Of a stretch of 64,000 nt of DNA, positions 45,868-55,817 are shown piece after piece. The first letter of the stretch is position 1. Every line of letters starts with the position of its first letter. Source of the DNA: Bimuria novae-zelandiae CBS 107.79 (lineage: Eukaryota; Ascomycota; Dothideomycetes; Pleosporales; Didymosphaeriaceae); NCBI GenBank assembly GCA_010015655.1, contig ML976680.1:159513-223512 (forward strand). The letters are read 5' to 3'. The translations under genes and the position numbers were made by a program. Under the pieces are notes generated by a model. That model was not told the DNA's origin. It saw only the letters and a list, made by a program, of their open reading frames with translations, and made no database searches.

Positions 45868-47100
45868 ATGTCCGCTTTCGGAACTGGCAGATCTTGCGTC
45901 CGGTGCCATGAAGCCAAACGAAAATGTGACCAAACGGCACCAACATGTCGTCTGTGCAAGAAAAAGGGACTAGCATGCGTGTATCCATCTCGCAAACCAT
46001 CAAATTTCGTCCCAGTTCAGACGATCTGTTCTCCCGACGTTCCTCCCACGCCCGACCTACCTGGCCTCGAGATGATGAACTATGGGCTCTCTGCCTCTGA
46101 AATGTCCCGGGAGCTCGCTCTAGATTTCGCAAACCCTAGGGATCTACTGTTCACCGACAAGAACTCCGTTGCGTGGTTCACAGCACCTGAAGTATTCGCT
46201 GTAGATCGCTCGCCAATGCCATTGCCACCGAATTTCAAGATCCGAGATCTCAAGGAGTTTGTGCGGCGCATCGAGAGCTGGCTGACAATATGGATCACGA
46301 CCGGGACCAACGCATTCATCCATGCTTGTTTGTATGAGGACGGCTTCCCATCGTGTCTACAGATTGCTTTCACTACATACTCGGCTTACATACACCGGTC
46401 ACCTATTGCGAGCGATATCCTTCTTCGCGCGGTCGACGATCAAGCGACTGCGTTGGTTTCTAAATTAGAGCACATTGACAGCTCCGCAGATATCATCAAA
46501 AGTCTGGCCTACATTCACGCCCTCTTCGTATATCAAATGATAGGGCTGTTTGACGGTGACATACGCTCTCGCCATCTGGCCGAAACTCGCGCCCCAATAC
46601 TAGCAGGATTGCTCGATCGCACCCTCAAGAATGCCAGCGCGGCACTGGATCGGAACATGACAATCAGCGGAGTCACTGCATCTACGGCACAATACCTTGC
46701 ACCCAATGAGTCTCTATGGCGAACATGGGTCATCTCAGAGAGCTTGAGGCGAACGTGGCTCGTAATTCAAGGCATCAGTGCCTCTTACGACGGACTCAAG
46801 CAAGGGTGGGCGCCTTGCAATGGCGATGTCATGTTCACGACTAGAGCAGGATTGTGGGCAGCGGAGTCAGCGGTGAGCTGGGCGAAGACGTGGATGAATC
46901 AAGATGTGCGGTTCGTCGGACGCGCCCATGCGGAGTGTCTTTTCATGGTCCCACCAGAAGAGGTTGATGAGTTTGCGACGTTCATGTTGGAGACAATCTT
47001 TGGGAAGGAGAGGTCCTCGAATTGGCTGTCTGAGCCTCCGTCTATAGACGCGGCGGCGGCGGCGTTTGGGCCTTTTGGGTCTCAGCAGCTACAAATTTGA
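45868..47100 (+). CDS. Zn2Cys6 transcription factor
   Basis: Single exon, ATG 45868 (MSAFGTGRSCVRCHEAKRKC), 410 aa. Binuclear zinc cluster at residues 10-37: Cys10, 13, 20, 27, 30, 37 (C-x2-C-x6-C-x6-C-x2-C-x6-C) with the basic 'HEAKRK' loop. No middle-homology domain is obvious. The C-terminal ~300 residues are helical ('LKEFVRRIESWLTIWITTGT', 'ESLWRTWVISESLRRTWLVI'), like the effector part of small pathway regulators. Transcribed away from the MFS gene. The hAT element begins only 57 bp after its stop codon, so its native terminator may be displaced. Likely a pathway-specific activator or repressor of the terpenoid cluster. Confidence 0.93.
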   Translation: MSAFGTGRSCVRCHEAKRKCDQTAPTCRLCKKKGLACVYPSRKPSNFVPVQTICSPDVPPTPDLPGLEMMNYGLSASEMSRELALDFANPRDLLFTDKNSVAWFTAPEVFAVDRSPMPLPPNFKIRDLKEFVRRIESWLTIWITTGTNAFIHACLYEDGFPSCLQIAFTTYSAYIHRSPIASDILLRAVDDQATALVSKLEHIDSSADIIKSLAYIHALFVYQMIGLFDGDIRSRHLAETRAPILAGLLDRTLKNASAALDRNMTISGVTASTAQYLAPNESLWRTWVISESLRRTWLVIQGISASYDGLKQGWAPCNGDVMFTTRAGLWAAESAVSWAKTWMNQDVRFVGRAHAECLFMVPPEEVDEFATFMLETIFGKERSSNWLSEPPSIDAAAAAFGPFGSQQLQI

Positions 47101-47156
47101 AATGAAGTATTGCCATTTCTCGAATAGCGTGGTTCGACAGCGCGATGAAGAATCCC

Positions 47157-50067
47157 CATACATGGGCAAGTTGCCCAGTAATTTGCCCGGTATTCTGTAT
47201 AACCGGTTGCCAAGCCCTTATCTCGTTAACCTGTTAAGAGAATCCTTATCCGGTATAACAGGTTATACCAATTATAGGCTTGGCATGCCAAGCAAAGAAC
47301 CGAGAGACACACAAAGGGATTTTCATATCATTACCTATATATACACTACTATCACACACACATAATCGCACTAAATTCATCACAAATTTATGTCTTTTTT
47401 TAGCGTATTATACTGTTCGTTTATACACACCTAGTGCGATACATAGTGTCAAGAAAACTTGTTAATAGAGCAATTATTTAATACTAATTATTATCACTAT
47501 GTCCTATAATGCCTTATCTACCACCAGGCTGGCTAATTCTAAATTAGTATCTTCAAATACGCTATTATTAAATATACTATTATTAAACTTCTTTTCCGTA
47601 ATGCGCCGAAAGTATTTTAATACTTAAGGACTACTTCCTAAAGGCTGTAAACGACGATCTAAGGGCACAGTCTCATATGTTTGCAATATATGTGATGATT
47701 AGAGCTATAGTTATCGCTACCAAGCTTAGGTCCATGTTCAAAATCATCACCCGCTAGCAGATCCAGCATCAACACCTATAACACAGTCTAGGATTAGTAA
47801 TATTTTTTCTCTAGTTCCATTAATATTAGCACTACGAGATGCCTTTAATGTATAAGCGTATAGAGAGGCTCTTATAGGCTTATTTACACGTTAGCAACTC
47901 CTATTATTGGCTATTAAATGGAAGGACCTTAAAGATCTTACACTAGCATGTAATCTAGCTATTAGGGATCTCTTAATTATATTTTAACGTACTATAGTTC
48001 GCTTAATCGCGTTAAACTTTAATTTATATATTAACTAACTTAAACATAGCTTATTTAGTGTAACTTTTTAGATTCACATCTTATTAGATCTTTGGACATC
48101 GCCGTATTATTATGCTTTACTCGCTATATGTGCTTAGTGGGTTAATAGCGACTATAAGCTCTGTAAAGCCTTATTAGGACTACTAGAGTACCGCTTTAAT
48201 TACTCTAGAGAATATTAAGCTAGGCTTATTATTAAAGTCCTTAAATAGTTTAGTATAGCGTTAAAGATTGGCTACCACACTAGCGATAATGCCGTATTAA
48301 ACGGTACCTGCCTTAGGGCCCTAGCGTCACAGTTATAGGAAAAATATAGGGTTAGTTTACATCGTTCTAGCCCATCTCTAACATTGTATATTAACTATAT
48401 AGTAGGTAAAATTTAACCCTAATCTCCGGCGTATCTGATGCATTGCTTATATTATAAACTTGTCTCTTCAGGCGTTTCTTCTCGCATCTTTAAGAGAGGC
48501 TCTTATCGCTGCCCTTGAGGCTGCATCTGGCGTCACCGGAGATGAGCTTCTTACTAAGTTTTCTGGTGTGCTGGCTTCGTATCGTGAGAGTTAGAATGCC
48601 TCTCGAGGGCGATTAATAAAGCGGACACGGAAGCAGAGATAGAATAGCCTAGGTACTACTACTATAATGTCTGAGGACTTTAGTGGTATACAGAATATTC
48701 CTGCATTACGTAAACTACATGATCTATGTGTATGGCTCCGAGTGTCGACTATACATTCTGATCTCTAGGATGCGGAGGTAGGCGTCTGGCTAGGCGTCGA
48801 CAATACTACGCGATGGTTATTATAGTATTATGTTATTAATCGACTCCTTAAGAAGATTAACCAGATTAAGGCCTTTATAATGGATTATGAGGCTAGACTT
48901 GGTGACATTTGGCTCTTAGCATTAGATTAGGATCTGCTGCGTAAAGCGCATGCATTTCTCTAACCATTTGCTTCTGCGACCTTGTATGCGGAGGGCTCAA
49001 CATCATCGATCACCCAGTCACTATTTATCATGGATCTGCTACTTCTACATTATAAGGAGCAGAAAGTAGGTTACTCCCTTACTTAGGGATCTAAATACTA
49101 ATATTTTACAGGAGCACTACTCTAAAGACAGAAATAATTACGACGAACGCATGCTAAACGCTATTAATATAGATTAGTTTATTCTTAATAAATACTACGG
49201 AAAATCTAATAAAACACTAGCCTATGTTGCAGCTTTCCTGCTTAATCCTAGTAAGCGAGATGTCTATATTAAGCAGAACTGGCTTCTAAATTAGTATAAA
49301 GATGCTATTACTGCTGCTAATAATGTCTAGGAGGCCGAGTATAATGTTAATTTTGGTAACAATTCTCCTACTATTTCTGTACTAATAGGACCGCCACCGG
49401 GTGGGCTTGGCGTAGGGTCAACACGGTTGATAAAGAAGCAGGAGGTTAAGTTAGTTATATTCTATCGCGATGTTAATAATTTTAAGACCTTTATTATATT
49501 ATAGCCGATTAGCATTAACGATACGCCTCTAGAATAGTAGTGCAAGCCAGATTAGAGGAAAAACTACCCTTAACTTAGTCGCATGGCTATTACAATACTC
49601 TCTATCCTAGCGGAGTTATTAGAGGCCAAGAGAACGTTCTCTAGCGCCCGGAGAACGTGCTTATAGGATAGGTTAAGACTTAAATACACTACCATCAAGA
49701 TAATTAAGTGTACAGGTAATTAGCTACGTGAGGGTCTTATATAGCTAATTAGCGAGAATAGGTTAGGTATACCAATAGGTCCTGCGCCAGAGAGCTAATT
49801 TAAGGACCTAGATAACTAGGTTGCTAATAAAATTAAGTAGATTAAGATAGACCACGATTGTTAGAGGCGTAATAGAGTGATATCGTATATAAATCAACAC
49901 CATGACTTTATGTAAAGCAGGGTGATATGGGCTTTATTGTGATAAGAATGCTAAGCCCTTATCCTGTTGCCAAGCCTGTATCTTGTTCGGTATTCTGTAT
50001 ACCACTCTTAGCCTGTTCGGTATTCCGTACAGCTTTCTTAACCGGTTATACGAGATGCCCATGTATG
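47157..50067 (+). mobile_element. complete hAT transposon, RIP-damaged
   Basis: 2911 bp. Perfect 8-bp duplication AGAATCCC at 47149-47156 and 50068-50075. Ends CATACATGGGCA / TGCCCATGTATG form the terminal inverted repeat. Both subterminal regions carry many GGTATTCTGTA, AACCGGTTAT and AAGCCCTTATC words in both orientations, as hAT elements do. The interior is AT-rich with a ruined transposase. It sits between two cluster regulators. Confidence 0.95.
47500..49800 (+). pseudogene. hAT transposase, multiple stops
   Basis: Starting near 47500 ('MSYNALSTTRLANSK') a plus-strand transposase can be followed in broken frames. Around 47690-47750 is a degraded zinc finger-like part ('SYVCNICD'), mid-part 'FKRGSYRCP..', and around 49580-49660 the C-terminal dimerisation region reads 'MAITILSILAELLEAKRTFS' followed by 'SARRTC'. 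Almost all stops are TAG or TAA, as expected after RIP. Not functional. Confidence 0.75.
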
Positions 50068-50209
50068 AGAATCCCTCATGTTGTAGTTCCCATCATTCGA
50101 TTCTCAGGTGATTGCAAATACTCTATCAACCTCTTGGTCATTGACGGCGATAAGAGAGAAGCCTTTGATGGCTGACAATGGAATACCAGAAAGAGACGCC
50201 TTGCATGCG

Positions 50210-51527
50210 TCAAAGCATACTTTGCAGCCCCACCTCCAGGGTCTCCAAGCGCTTCCTCCCATGTTCCAGATTTTCCAATTGCGGCTGCAGATTCTGAGTC
50301 AGACACACCTGGCTTATCTCCCCGATGACCGTTCTCAGCGCACCCACGATTGGCAGGAACAGCGGACTGTACATGCATCGAAATTCTTCGGCCGAGTCGA
50401 CGCCATAACGATTCCAAGCCCAAGTGTCGGTGCTGATGTCACCTTCGCTTAGCAACTTCCGGGCGTTCTCGGTGGCGTCCAATAGCGCGTTGATGTTGAT
50501 GACCATCAACACCAAGAATTGTGAATAATCGCTGCACATATTACATTTCGCCAGCTTTACGAGGGATCTCGTATTGCTTTTTGCGTTTGCCAGGAATCGC
50601 AGAAGGTCTTCCACGGCGGTGTGGGCTTTCGGTCCAGCCATTGACGATTCGAGAACTCGCAGCGCCTCCTCTGTACAGTGGTGGTCGGTGAAGATCGACT
50701 TGCCCCTGCTCGACTGATTCTTGGGTTGGGTTTGAGTAGGCGGTGACAACTGAGTATGGTCGCTGATTGGAACAAGGAGAGTGGATGAGTACATGGCGTG
50801 CTGGATTGTTGAGTCCACTTCGGAGCTCATATCCGTCGGGCTGATCTCCAGTGATTGATTCTGCGACGGGGGTAGGTCTGGTAACGAAAGAAATTCGTCG
50901 ACCTCGAAATCCAGATTCATGGCTAATTCATCAGCGGCGTTTTGCTGTATACTGCTTTGGTCCGGCAATTCGGAGTTGTGATCTTCGAGCATGCTCCAGC
51001 TGGACACAGGCTGGAGATCGAACAATTGTTCTGATCCATCTTTAGGGGAGAGTGGCAGACGCATGGCCTCCAATTGCCATGAGTTCTCGTCGAACATGGT
51101 CATCTCATTGGTTGTTGTGCTTGCCGAATCGTCCAAGTATGTTGGTGGTGTAACAGGCTGAGAGTTCGCGTGTGTCTGAGGATGAGCCCTACTTCGATTC
51201 GAGACTTGGTCTTTCATTGCTGTCACGTTGGACGGTTTTCTCTTGTGTGTCGTGGCTACTGAGTTTTGTCTTGATCGTCGTCTTCCTGGATATGTACATT
51301 GCCACTCGTTGGCTAGGCATCGATCACAGCCACTCTTCTCTCCAGTACATCGTAGCTATTGATGTCAGCTTGAACCCCACGCAGCCCGGTGTATCCTTCA
51401 GTACCTTCTTCTCTCTGCACTTGCGACACGCGTCGAAATGTGCACCCTTGAGAACAGGTGGGTCGTTGCTCTGTCTCACAGCATCTAACGAGTCTTTGCC
51501 CTGATTGTGCCGAAACGTTGCAAACAT
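50210..51527 (-). CDS. AflR-type Zn2Cys6 transcription factor, two exons
   Basis: Exons 51527-51405 and 51355-50210, intron 51404-51356 (49 nt, GTACTG..AATAG, branch GCTGAC), 422 aa. The intron splits the zinc cluster: Cys34, Cys37 in exon 1 and Cys44, 51, 54, 61 in exon 2, restoring a perfect C-x2-C-x6-C-x6-C-x2-C-x6-C with 'RKCREKKLRC'. A basic linker 'PGRRRSRQNS' follows, then an acidic/Gln-rich middle and a helical C-terminus ('VLMVININALLDATENARKL', 'GALRTVIGEISQVCL') resembling the AflR family C-terminal domain. AflR proteins activate clusters by binding TCGN5CGR. An upstream in-frame ATG (51776) would add 83 residues, which look non-coding. The hAT copy ends 135 bp beyond the gene's 3' end. 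Confidence 0.88.
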
Positions 51528-51977
51528 CTTGCAAGACTGCAATGCAAATTGGAAGGTAGCAGCCTCGTGAAAGTGACGTGACTTGATGAAACTCTCCGAC
51601 ACTTCTATCTCAAAAGGCTGGATTTGTCCCGCCGTCTGAGTTTGTATAGGATTCCGGGGGTATTGGGGTAATCTGGTAGAGGGCGACTCGGTTCTTTCAC
51701 ATGTGGAGGATTTGTAATCTGAGTTTCGACCTAGCCGGGGATCATGCCACCGTTCGTGTTTGATGCTCTGGGCCATTATCCGGCTTAGTCTACGTTGACC
51801 TTGAAGATTGCCTTGAGCACGAATGGTCCACTTTTCTGATCTCCAACAAATGAGATCGCCAGGCCAAGAGCGACTGCATATGTTCAGATTACGGTAAGCG
51901 CAAGATTAAGCCAGCGAAAGAAAAGTCAGATTGTGTAACGTGTGGTTGCCTAGTCCGCACCTTCACCGACGTTTATA
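51528..51977. other. promoter region of the AflR-type gene
   Basis: No separate gene recognised; an in-frame extension of the AflR-type gene runs through part of it but has non-coding character. Confidence 0.4.
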
Positions 51978-52237
51978 CAGTCACTAGCGAAATCGGCTTC
52001 CCCTCGAACACAGCTGCAACACCTTTTTCCGCGGGTAAGCGGACAAGGCCCCCCACTTTCTGCATGTAGCAAAATGCCAAGGCGTAAGCTTCACGTACTT
52101 AACAGCATCTATGGGAGGATGCTTATAATTAGCGCCTAGCTGAATGCGGAAGGTGGGGTTTTAGACCTTGTTCGCTGATCTGCTTATAACTGGGTGTGCA
52201 GCTGTGTTCGAGGGGAAGCCGATTTCGCTAGTGACTG
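51978..52237. mobile_element. 260-bp MITE with TA duplication
   Basis: Terminal inverted repeats of about 40 bp, essentially perfect: CAGTCACTAGCGAAATCGGC at the left and GCCGATTTCGCTAGTGACTG at the right. TA lies on both sides (51976-51977, 52238-52239). Tc1/mariner or pogo type by duplication. No coding capacity. Lies in the cluster between the AflR-type regulator and GGPP synthase. Confidence 0.93.
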
Positions 52238-53031
52238 TATGCGCCGGGCGTAAATAAATTGTGTGTGTGTATGCGCCTTGCATTATCTTTTATGGTCATC
52301 TAGGACCTGAGCAGATCATGTGACCTTTGCCGGTCTGTGGTCATGCCTAGTAAGCTAAGGAGGACACGCTTGTACTTATTAAGAACAGGTTGCGAAATAC
52401 ACGGAGGCAATGGAAAGCCTGTCGCCAATTGATGAAGGTAGAGGTGTCCGGTTCTCTTGGTAGGATTTGGTTGACGTGCGGCTTACCTCAGCAGTGTCCC
52501 CCACGAATCGGCGGTACTACCGAGGCTTGGCAGCGGTTGCGCCGCATCAGCCATTGCGCCACCCCTAATATAAACACCTTAACTTTAACACCTTATAACT
52601 TCGCGCCGAGTACCTATGGCTTTGACCAAATCGTTCCGCCACCACCTAGCACGAAGTCTATACGAACATTGATTGCGCGGACAGGTAGATCCGTGTATAC
52701 AAGAAAGCTAGAGCGAGCATCTCTATGGGCTCGACGAGAATCCTTCTAATAAGCGCTAACAACACCAAGTCATCGCGCGGAAGCGGACCAACGAGCGACC
52801 ACGAACCCCATTTCAGGAAAATGACCTCGTCAGAACTAACGACCGCGTCTCCGCATCTCCAGGCAGCTACTTCACTAGCTCTAAGGCTCCCTTCTTGAGC
52901 GCCACAAAGATCGAACCGCCCTAACAGTCCCCGAGCAAACTTGCCGACCAAAGGATGCTCTAGAGCAAAGACATGATATCCCTATCGTCTATAACAGCAC
53001 TGGATATCGAACAGTCGCCACCCTCGCCACA
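52238..53031. other. intergenic
   Basis: A TGTGTGTGTGTATGCG run at about 52259-52275. A 119-codon frame (52390-52749) has no recognisable feature and is not called. This is the 3' flank of GGPP synthase. Confidence 0.45.
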
Positions 53032-54174
53032 TCACAGCCCGTTCGCCAACCTATCCAACAACCCATGCAGCCCCCTCGTCTCCAGCACTCCCTCCGTCGC
53101 CTCCCCTAACGCATCCACCAAACCCTTCGCCCTTGCAATCTCCCTCAAAATCAAGCCCCTCGTATGCTCCAAGCTCCCCGTCCTCTCCAAGCACTCCAGC
53201 GCCACCCTTTTCACACCCTCATCCGTACTCCTCAGCTTTAATATCTGCACTAGCTGCGACCCCGCCTCTGCATCCGCCTGCACACAGTGAATCACCGGAT
53301 ACGAGAACTTCCCCTCGGTAAGGTCCTCGCACGAGCCCTTTTTATCGCGGTACTCGCTCGACACGAGGTTCTGGTAGTCGTCGCGGATCTGGAAGACGAC
53401 GCCGAGGGCCTCGACGAGCGGGACGATGCCCTCAAGTAAGGGGCGGTGTGACTCGGCGGCGAGCAGGCGCACCGCGAGGCGGAAGAGGCCGCCTGTTTTT
53501 TGGGTCACCATGGCAAAGTAGGCGGCGGGAGTGGGGCACTGGAGCATGTCGCGCCAGTAGAGGTCCATGCCTTGGCCGAGGTGGAGCTGGAGGAGCTCGG
53601 AAGTTGCGATGAATAGGACGTGTGGGGAGTGCAGCGTTTGCAACTCTCGGATGGCGGCGAAGTACATGTAGTTGGCGCTGTTGATTGTTTGGGGGACGCC
53701 ATAAATGGTGTGCGCGGCTGGACGTCCGCGACGTAGCGGGGAGTCGTCCTGTATGTCGTCGATGAGAAGGGACGCGGTATGGAGAATACCGATGGCGCGT
53801 GTGATATGCTCGAGCGTCGATGGTGGGACATCGAACCAGGCGTTGAAGCCTTTGATAAGTTCTTCTCTTATGCCTTTGCTGGGGGAAGCGGCTACATAGT
53901 CGTAGGGCTGTCGCGCGATGGACTCTTCATGGTGGTTTTGAGATCTTGGAACTTCAGTGGTCGATTTGGTGTGGCCGTTCACAGGTGTTGCTGTAGATTC
54001 AACAGGCGGTGCCACGACTGGGTCTTCCTCTTGCTCGCTGTTGTGTCTCTGAACAATCTTTGGTGAACCCGCCCTGCCTTTCGCCAGATGGACTGCAAAA
54101 GGCATCTGTTGCAGTGGAGGCTCCCATAATGAAGGCATTCGCAATGCTTCGCGTACCTCAGCCGTGACACTCAT
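53032..54174 (-). CDS. geranylgeranyl diphosphate synthase
   Basis: Single exon; start at ATG 54174 (MSVTAEVREALRMPSLWEPP), 380 aa; an upstream in-frame ATG at 54291 would add 39 residues. A long hydrophilic N-terminal extension (about 1-85) precedes the prenyltransferase fold. 'SPSKGIREELIKGFNAWF' carries the first substrate lysine/arginine; the first Asp-rich motif is 'LLIDDIQDDSPLRRG' (D139, D140, D143, D144), the second 'FQIRDDYQNL' (D265, D266). 'DLTEGKFSYPVIHC' completes the site. It condenses IPP with allylic diphosphates to GGPP (C20) with Mg2+. Fungi have a core copy for prenylation; location beside a terpene cyclase with a shared promoter marks this as the cluster copy supplying GGPP. 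Confidence 0.95.
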   Translation of the reverse strand: MSVTAEVREALRMPSLWEPPLQQMPFAVHLAKGRAGSPKIVQRHNSEQEEDPVVAPPVESTATPVNGHTKSTTEVPRSQNHHEESIARQPYDYVAASPSKGIREELIKGFNAWFDVPPSTLEHITRAIGILHTASLLIDDIQDDSPLRRGRPAAHTIYGVPQTINSANYMYFAAIRELQTLHSPHVLFIATSELLQLHLGQGMDLYWRDMLQCPTPAAYFAMVTQKTGGLFRLAVRLLAAESHRPLLEGIVPLVEALGVVFQIRDDYQNLVSSEYRDKKGSCEDLTEGKFSYPVIHCVQADAEAGSQLVQILKLRSTDEGVKRVALECLERTGSLEHTRGLILREIARAKGLVDALGEATEGVLETRGLHGLLDRLANGL

Positions 54175-54797
54175 GTAGTCTTTCTGCTCAAGATTGCTTG
54201 GCGATCTTGAAGAGAAAGAAAGAAAATAAAGAAGATGTTTTCGCAAGATACAAATTCCGATAACAAGATGGGTGCAAACACATGCATCCATCGCTCACAC
54301 GAGGTAAGTCGTTCTCGCATTTTTCAGCCCCCAATCACGCGAGCTCTTCGCGTGAGACCCATCCAAGATAGTCTAACGACCGCTTCAGGAAATAACCTTG
54401 AGTGCTGAGATAAGCTCATCTACCACTTCCATGCCAAACCCGAGGCACCCCATACCATCCCATTTGGGTTATAATCGGACTTACCCACTACGAAAGAAAC
54501 ATTGAAATTTAGTTCTCACCGCATTCGCCACCTTGGAGCAAGATCAGTAACAATCCTTACACTCATCGGACTTACTCTTTTGGGAGACTGTTCGTTCTTG
54601 TCGGTTTCCGGCTGAGCGCTCAATTCTTGATCGCGTTGCAACTAGCATATGGGTAGCTCAATCTGTTCAAGCATTTGGTATCAATAAAATAGAAGCCTGA
54701 ACAAACTTACTGAGAACATTCACATGGAATTGCTCATCCTCAGCGCGACCACACTCATCCTCCTCCTCGCCCGTCTCGCCTACTCCCAAGCAAAAAT
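54175..54797. promoter_or_regulatory. bidirectional promoter GGPP synthase / terpene cyclase
   Basis: 623 bp between divergent start codons. Contains the AflR-consensus match at 54601-54611 and an 11-bp direct repeat ATCGGACTTAC at 54474-54484 and 54565-54575. Also contains the start of an upstream reading frame at 54724. Confidence 0.7.
54601..54611 (+). promoter_or_regulatory. AflR-type binding site match
   Basis: TCGGTTTCCGG fits the published AflR consensus TCGSWNNSCGR at every position. It lies 187 bp upstream of the terpene cyclase ATG and 427 bp upstream of the GGPP synthase ATG. An AflR-type regulator is encoded 3 kb away. Binding is inferred. Confidence 0.5.
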
Positions 54798-54840
54798 ATG
54801 GCTGCCACACTCGCCTCACCCCCCTCACCTACGCTGCTGA
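54724..54840 (+). other. upstream ORF overlapping terpene cyclase start
   Basis: ATG 54724 opens 38 codons ending at TGA 54838-54840, in a different frame from the cyclase ATG at 54798. The peptide begins 'MELLILSATTLILLLARLAY', a membrane-anchor-like segment. If transcribed in the leader it would reduce initiation at the cyclase ATG. It could also be chance. Confidence 0.35.
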
Positions 54841-55817
54841 AAATCGCGCAAGATGTAGCCCCAAAGGAGCCAAAAGACACCACCACAACCGCCATAACCT
54901 CCCCACCCCTGACCTCACTCTTCGCCTGCAACAAACACCCCCGCTTCGCCGACTGCGTCACCTACGCCAATGACAGCTACACCACCACCCTCCTCCCCGT
55001 CGCCTCCCTCTACAGCTCCACGCCGCACTCCCAACTCCCTATGCTCGGCTCCTGCACCGCGGTCCTCTACCCAGCGGGCGACTTCTCCCGCCTCCCCGCC
55101 ACCATCGACGGTTACATGGCGTTCCTCTTCCTCGACGACCTAATCGACAACTCCGTGTCCATGTCGTACATCACGTCCATCGTGGACGCCTTCATGGCGG
55201 TATCCCGGGGCGCGCCCAGCCCCGACGCGCGCTTCACTCTACTTTCTCGCTTCATGACCGATGAGCGGTGGGACGAGGGCGTGAGGCGGGAGACGGTCAA
55301 CGAGGCGCAGCGCTTCATGGACGGCGCGCTTGCGCTCAGGGAGATTGAGATTTCGGAGAGAGTCATCACGGTGGAGGAGTACCTGCGCATACGCATCCCC
55401 AATACCGCCATGGGGTACATGTTCCGCGTGATCGGGTTCGCGCAGCCTACGCTGGCGGACGAGTTTAACCGCCTCCTATCGCAGAACCCTGAGTTGTGGG
55501 CGCGCGTGGAGCAGCCGAGTGGGAAGGCTGTGGGGATCGCGCTGGATTTGTATAAATTGAATGGGGCGCATGCGGAGGTGTGTGAGTGGACGAATGTGGT
55601 GAAGATCTGGCAGCGGGAGTCGCCGGCGCATAGGGATCTGGGGGATGCGATTCAGTTCATGGTGGAGGAGTTTTATCGGTATGAGAGGGAGATGGCGGAG
55701 GCGGTGGACGAGCTTGCGGGTTTTAATCCAGAGTTGGCGCAGGCGGTGAGGGATGTGCAAGGGGGAACGTTGAAGTGGATGACGGGGGAGCGGGGCGGGA
55801 GGTATTCCAAGATCTGA
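54798..55817 (+). CDS. class I terpene cyclase
   Basis: Single exon, ATG 54798 (MAATLASPPSPTLLKIAQDV), 339 aa, normal for single-domain fungal class I cyclases. The Asp-rich motif is 'FLFLDDLIDNS' (D113, D114, D117). A pyrophosphate-sensor region is likely at 'RIRIPNTAMG' (198-206). The NSE position reads N255-G-A-H-A259-E-V-C-E263, and the Arg-Tyr pair is R335-Y336 ('GGRYSKI'), 80 residues after N255 as usual. The middle NSE ligand (Ser/Thr) is Ala here. Ionises a prenyl diphosphate by Mg2+ and cyclises it; the adjacent GGPP synthase points to GGPP and a diterpene, but FPP is not excluded. Similarity to the pentalenene/presilphiperfolanol type is only by overall form. The stop codon is followed 8 bp later by a transposon end. 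Confidence 0.9.
   Translation: MAATLASPPSPTLLKIAQDVAPKEPKDTTTTAITSPPLTSLFACNKHPRFADCVTYANDSYTTTLLPVASLYSSTPHSQLPMLGSCTAVLYPAGDFSRLPATIDGYMAFLFLDDLIDNSVSMSYITSIVDAFMAVSRGAPSPDARFTLLSRFMTDERWDEGVRRETVNEAQRFMDGALALREIEISERVITVEEYLRIRIPNTAMGYMFRVIGFAQPTLADEFNRLLSQNPELWARVEQPSGKAVGIALDLYKLNGAHAEVCEWTNVVKIWQRESPAHRDLGDAIQFMVEEFYRYEREMAEAVDELAGFNPELAQAVRDVQGGTLKWMTGERGGRYSKI

Noticed and set aside
52390..52749. 119-codon plus-strand frame downstream of GGPP synthase
   Set aside because: No motif; composition changes along its length, so probably chance.
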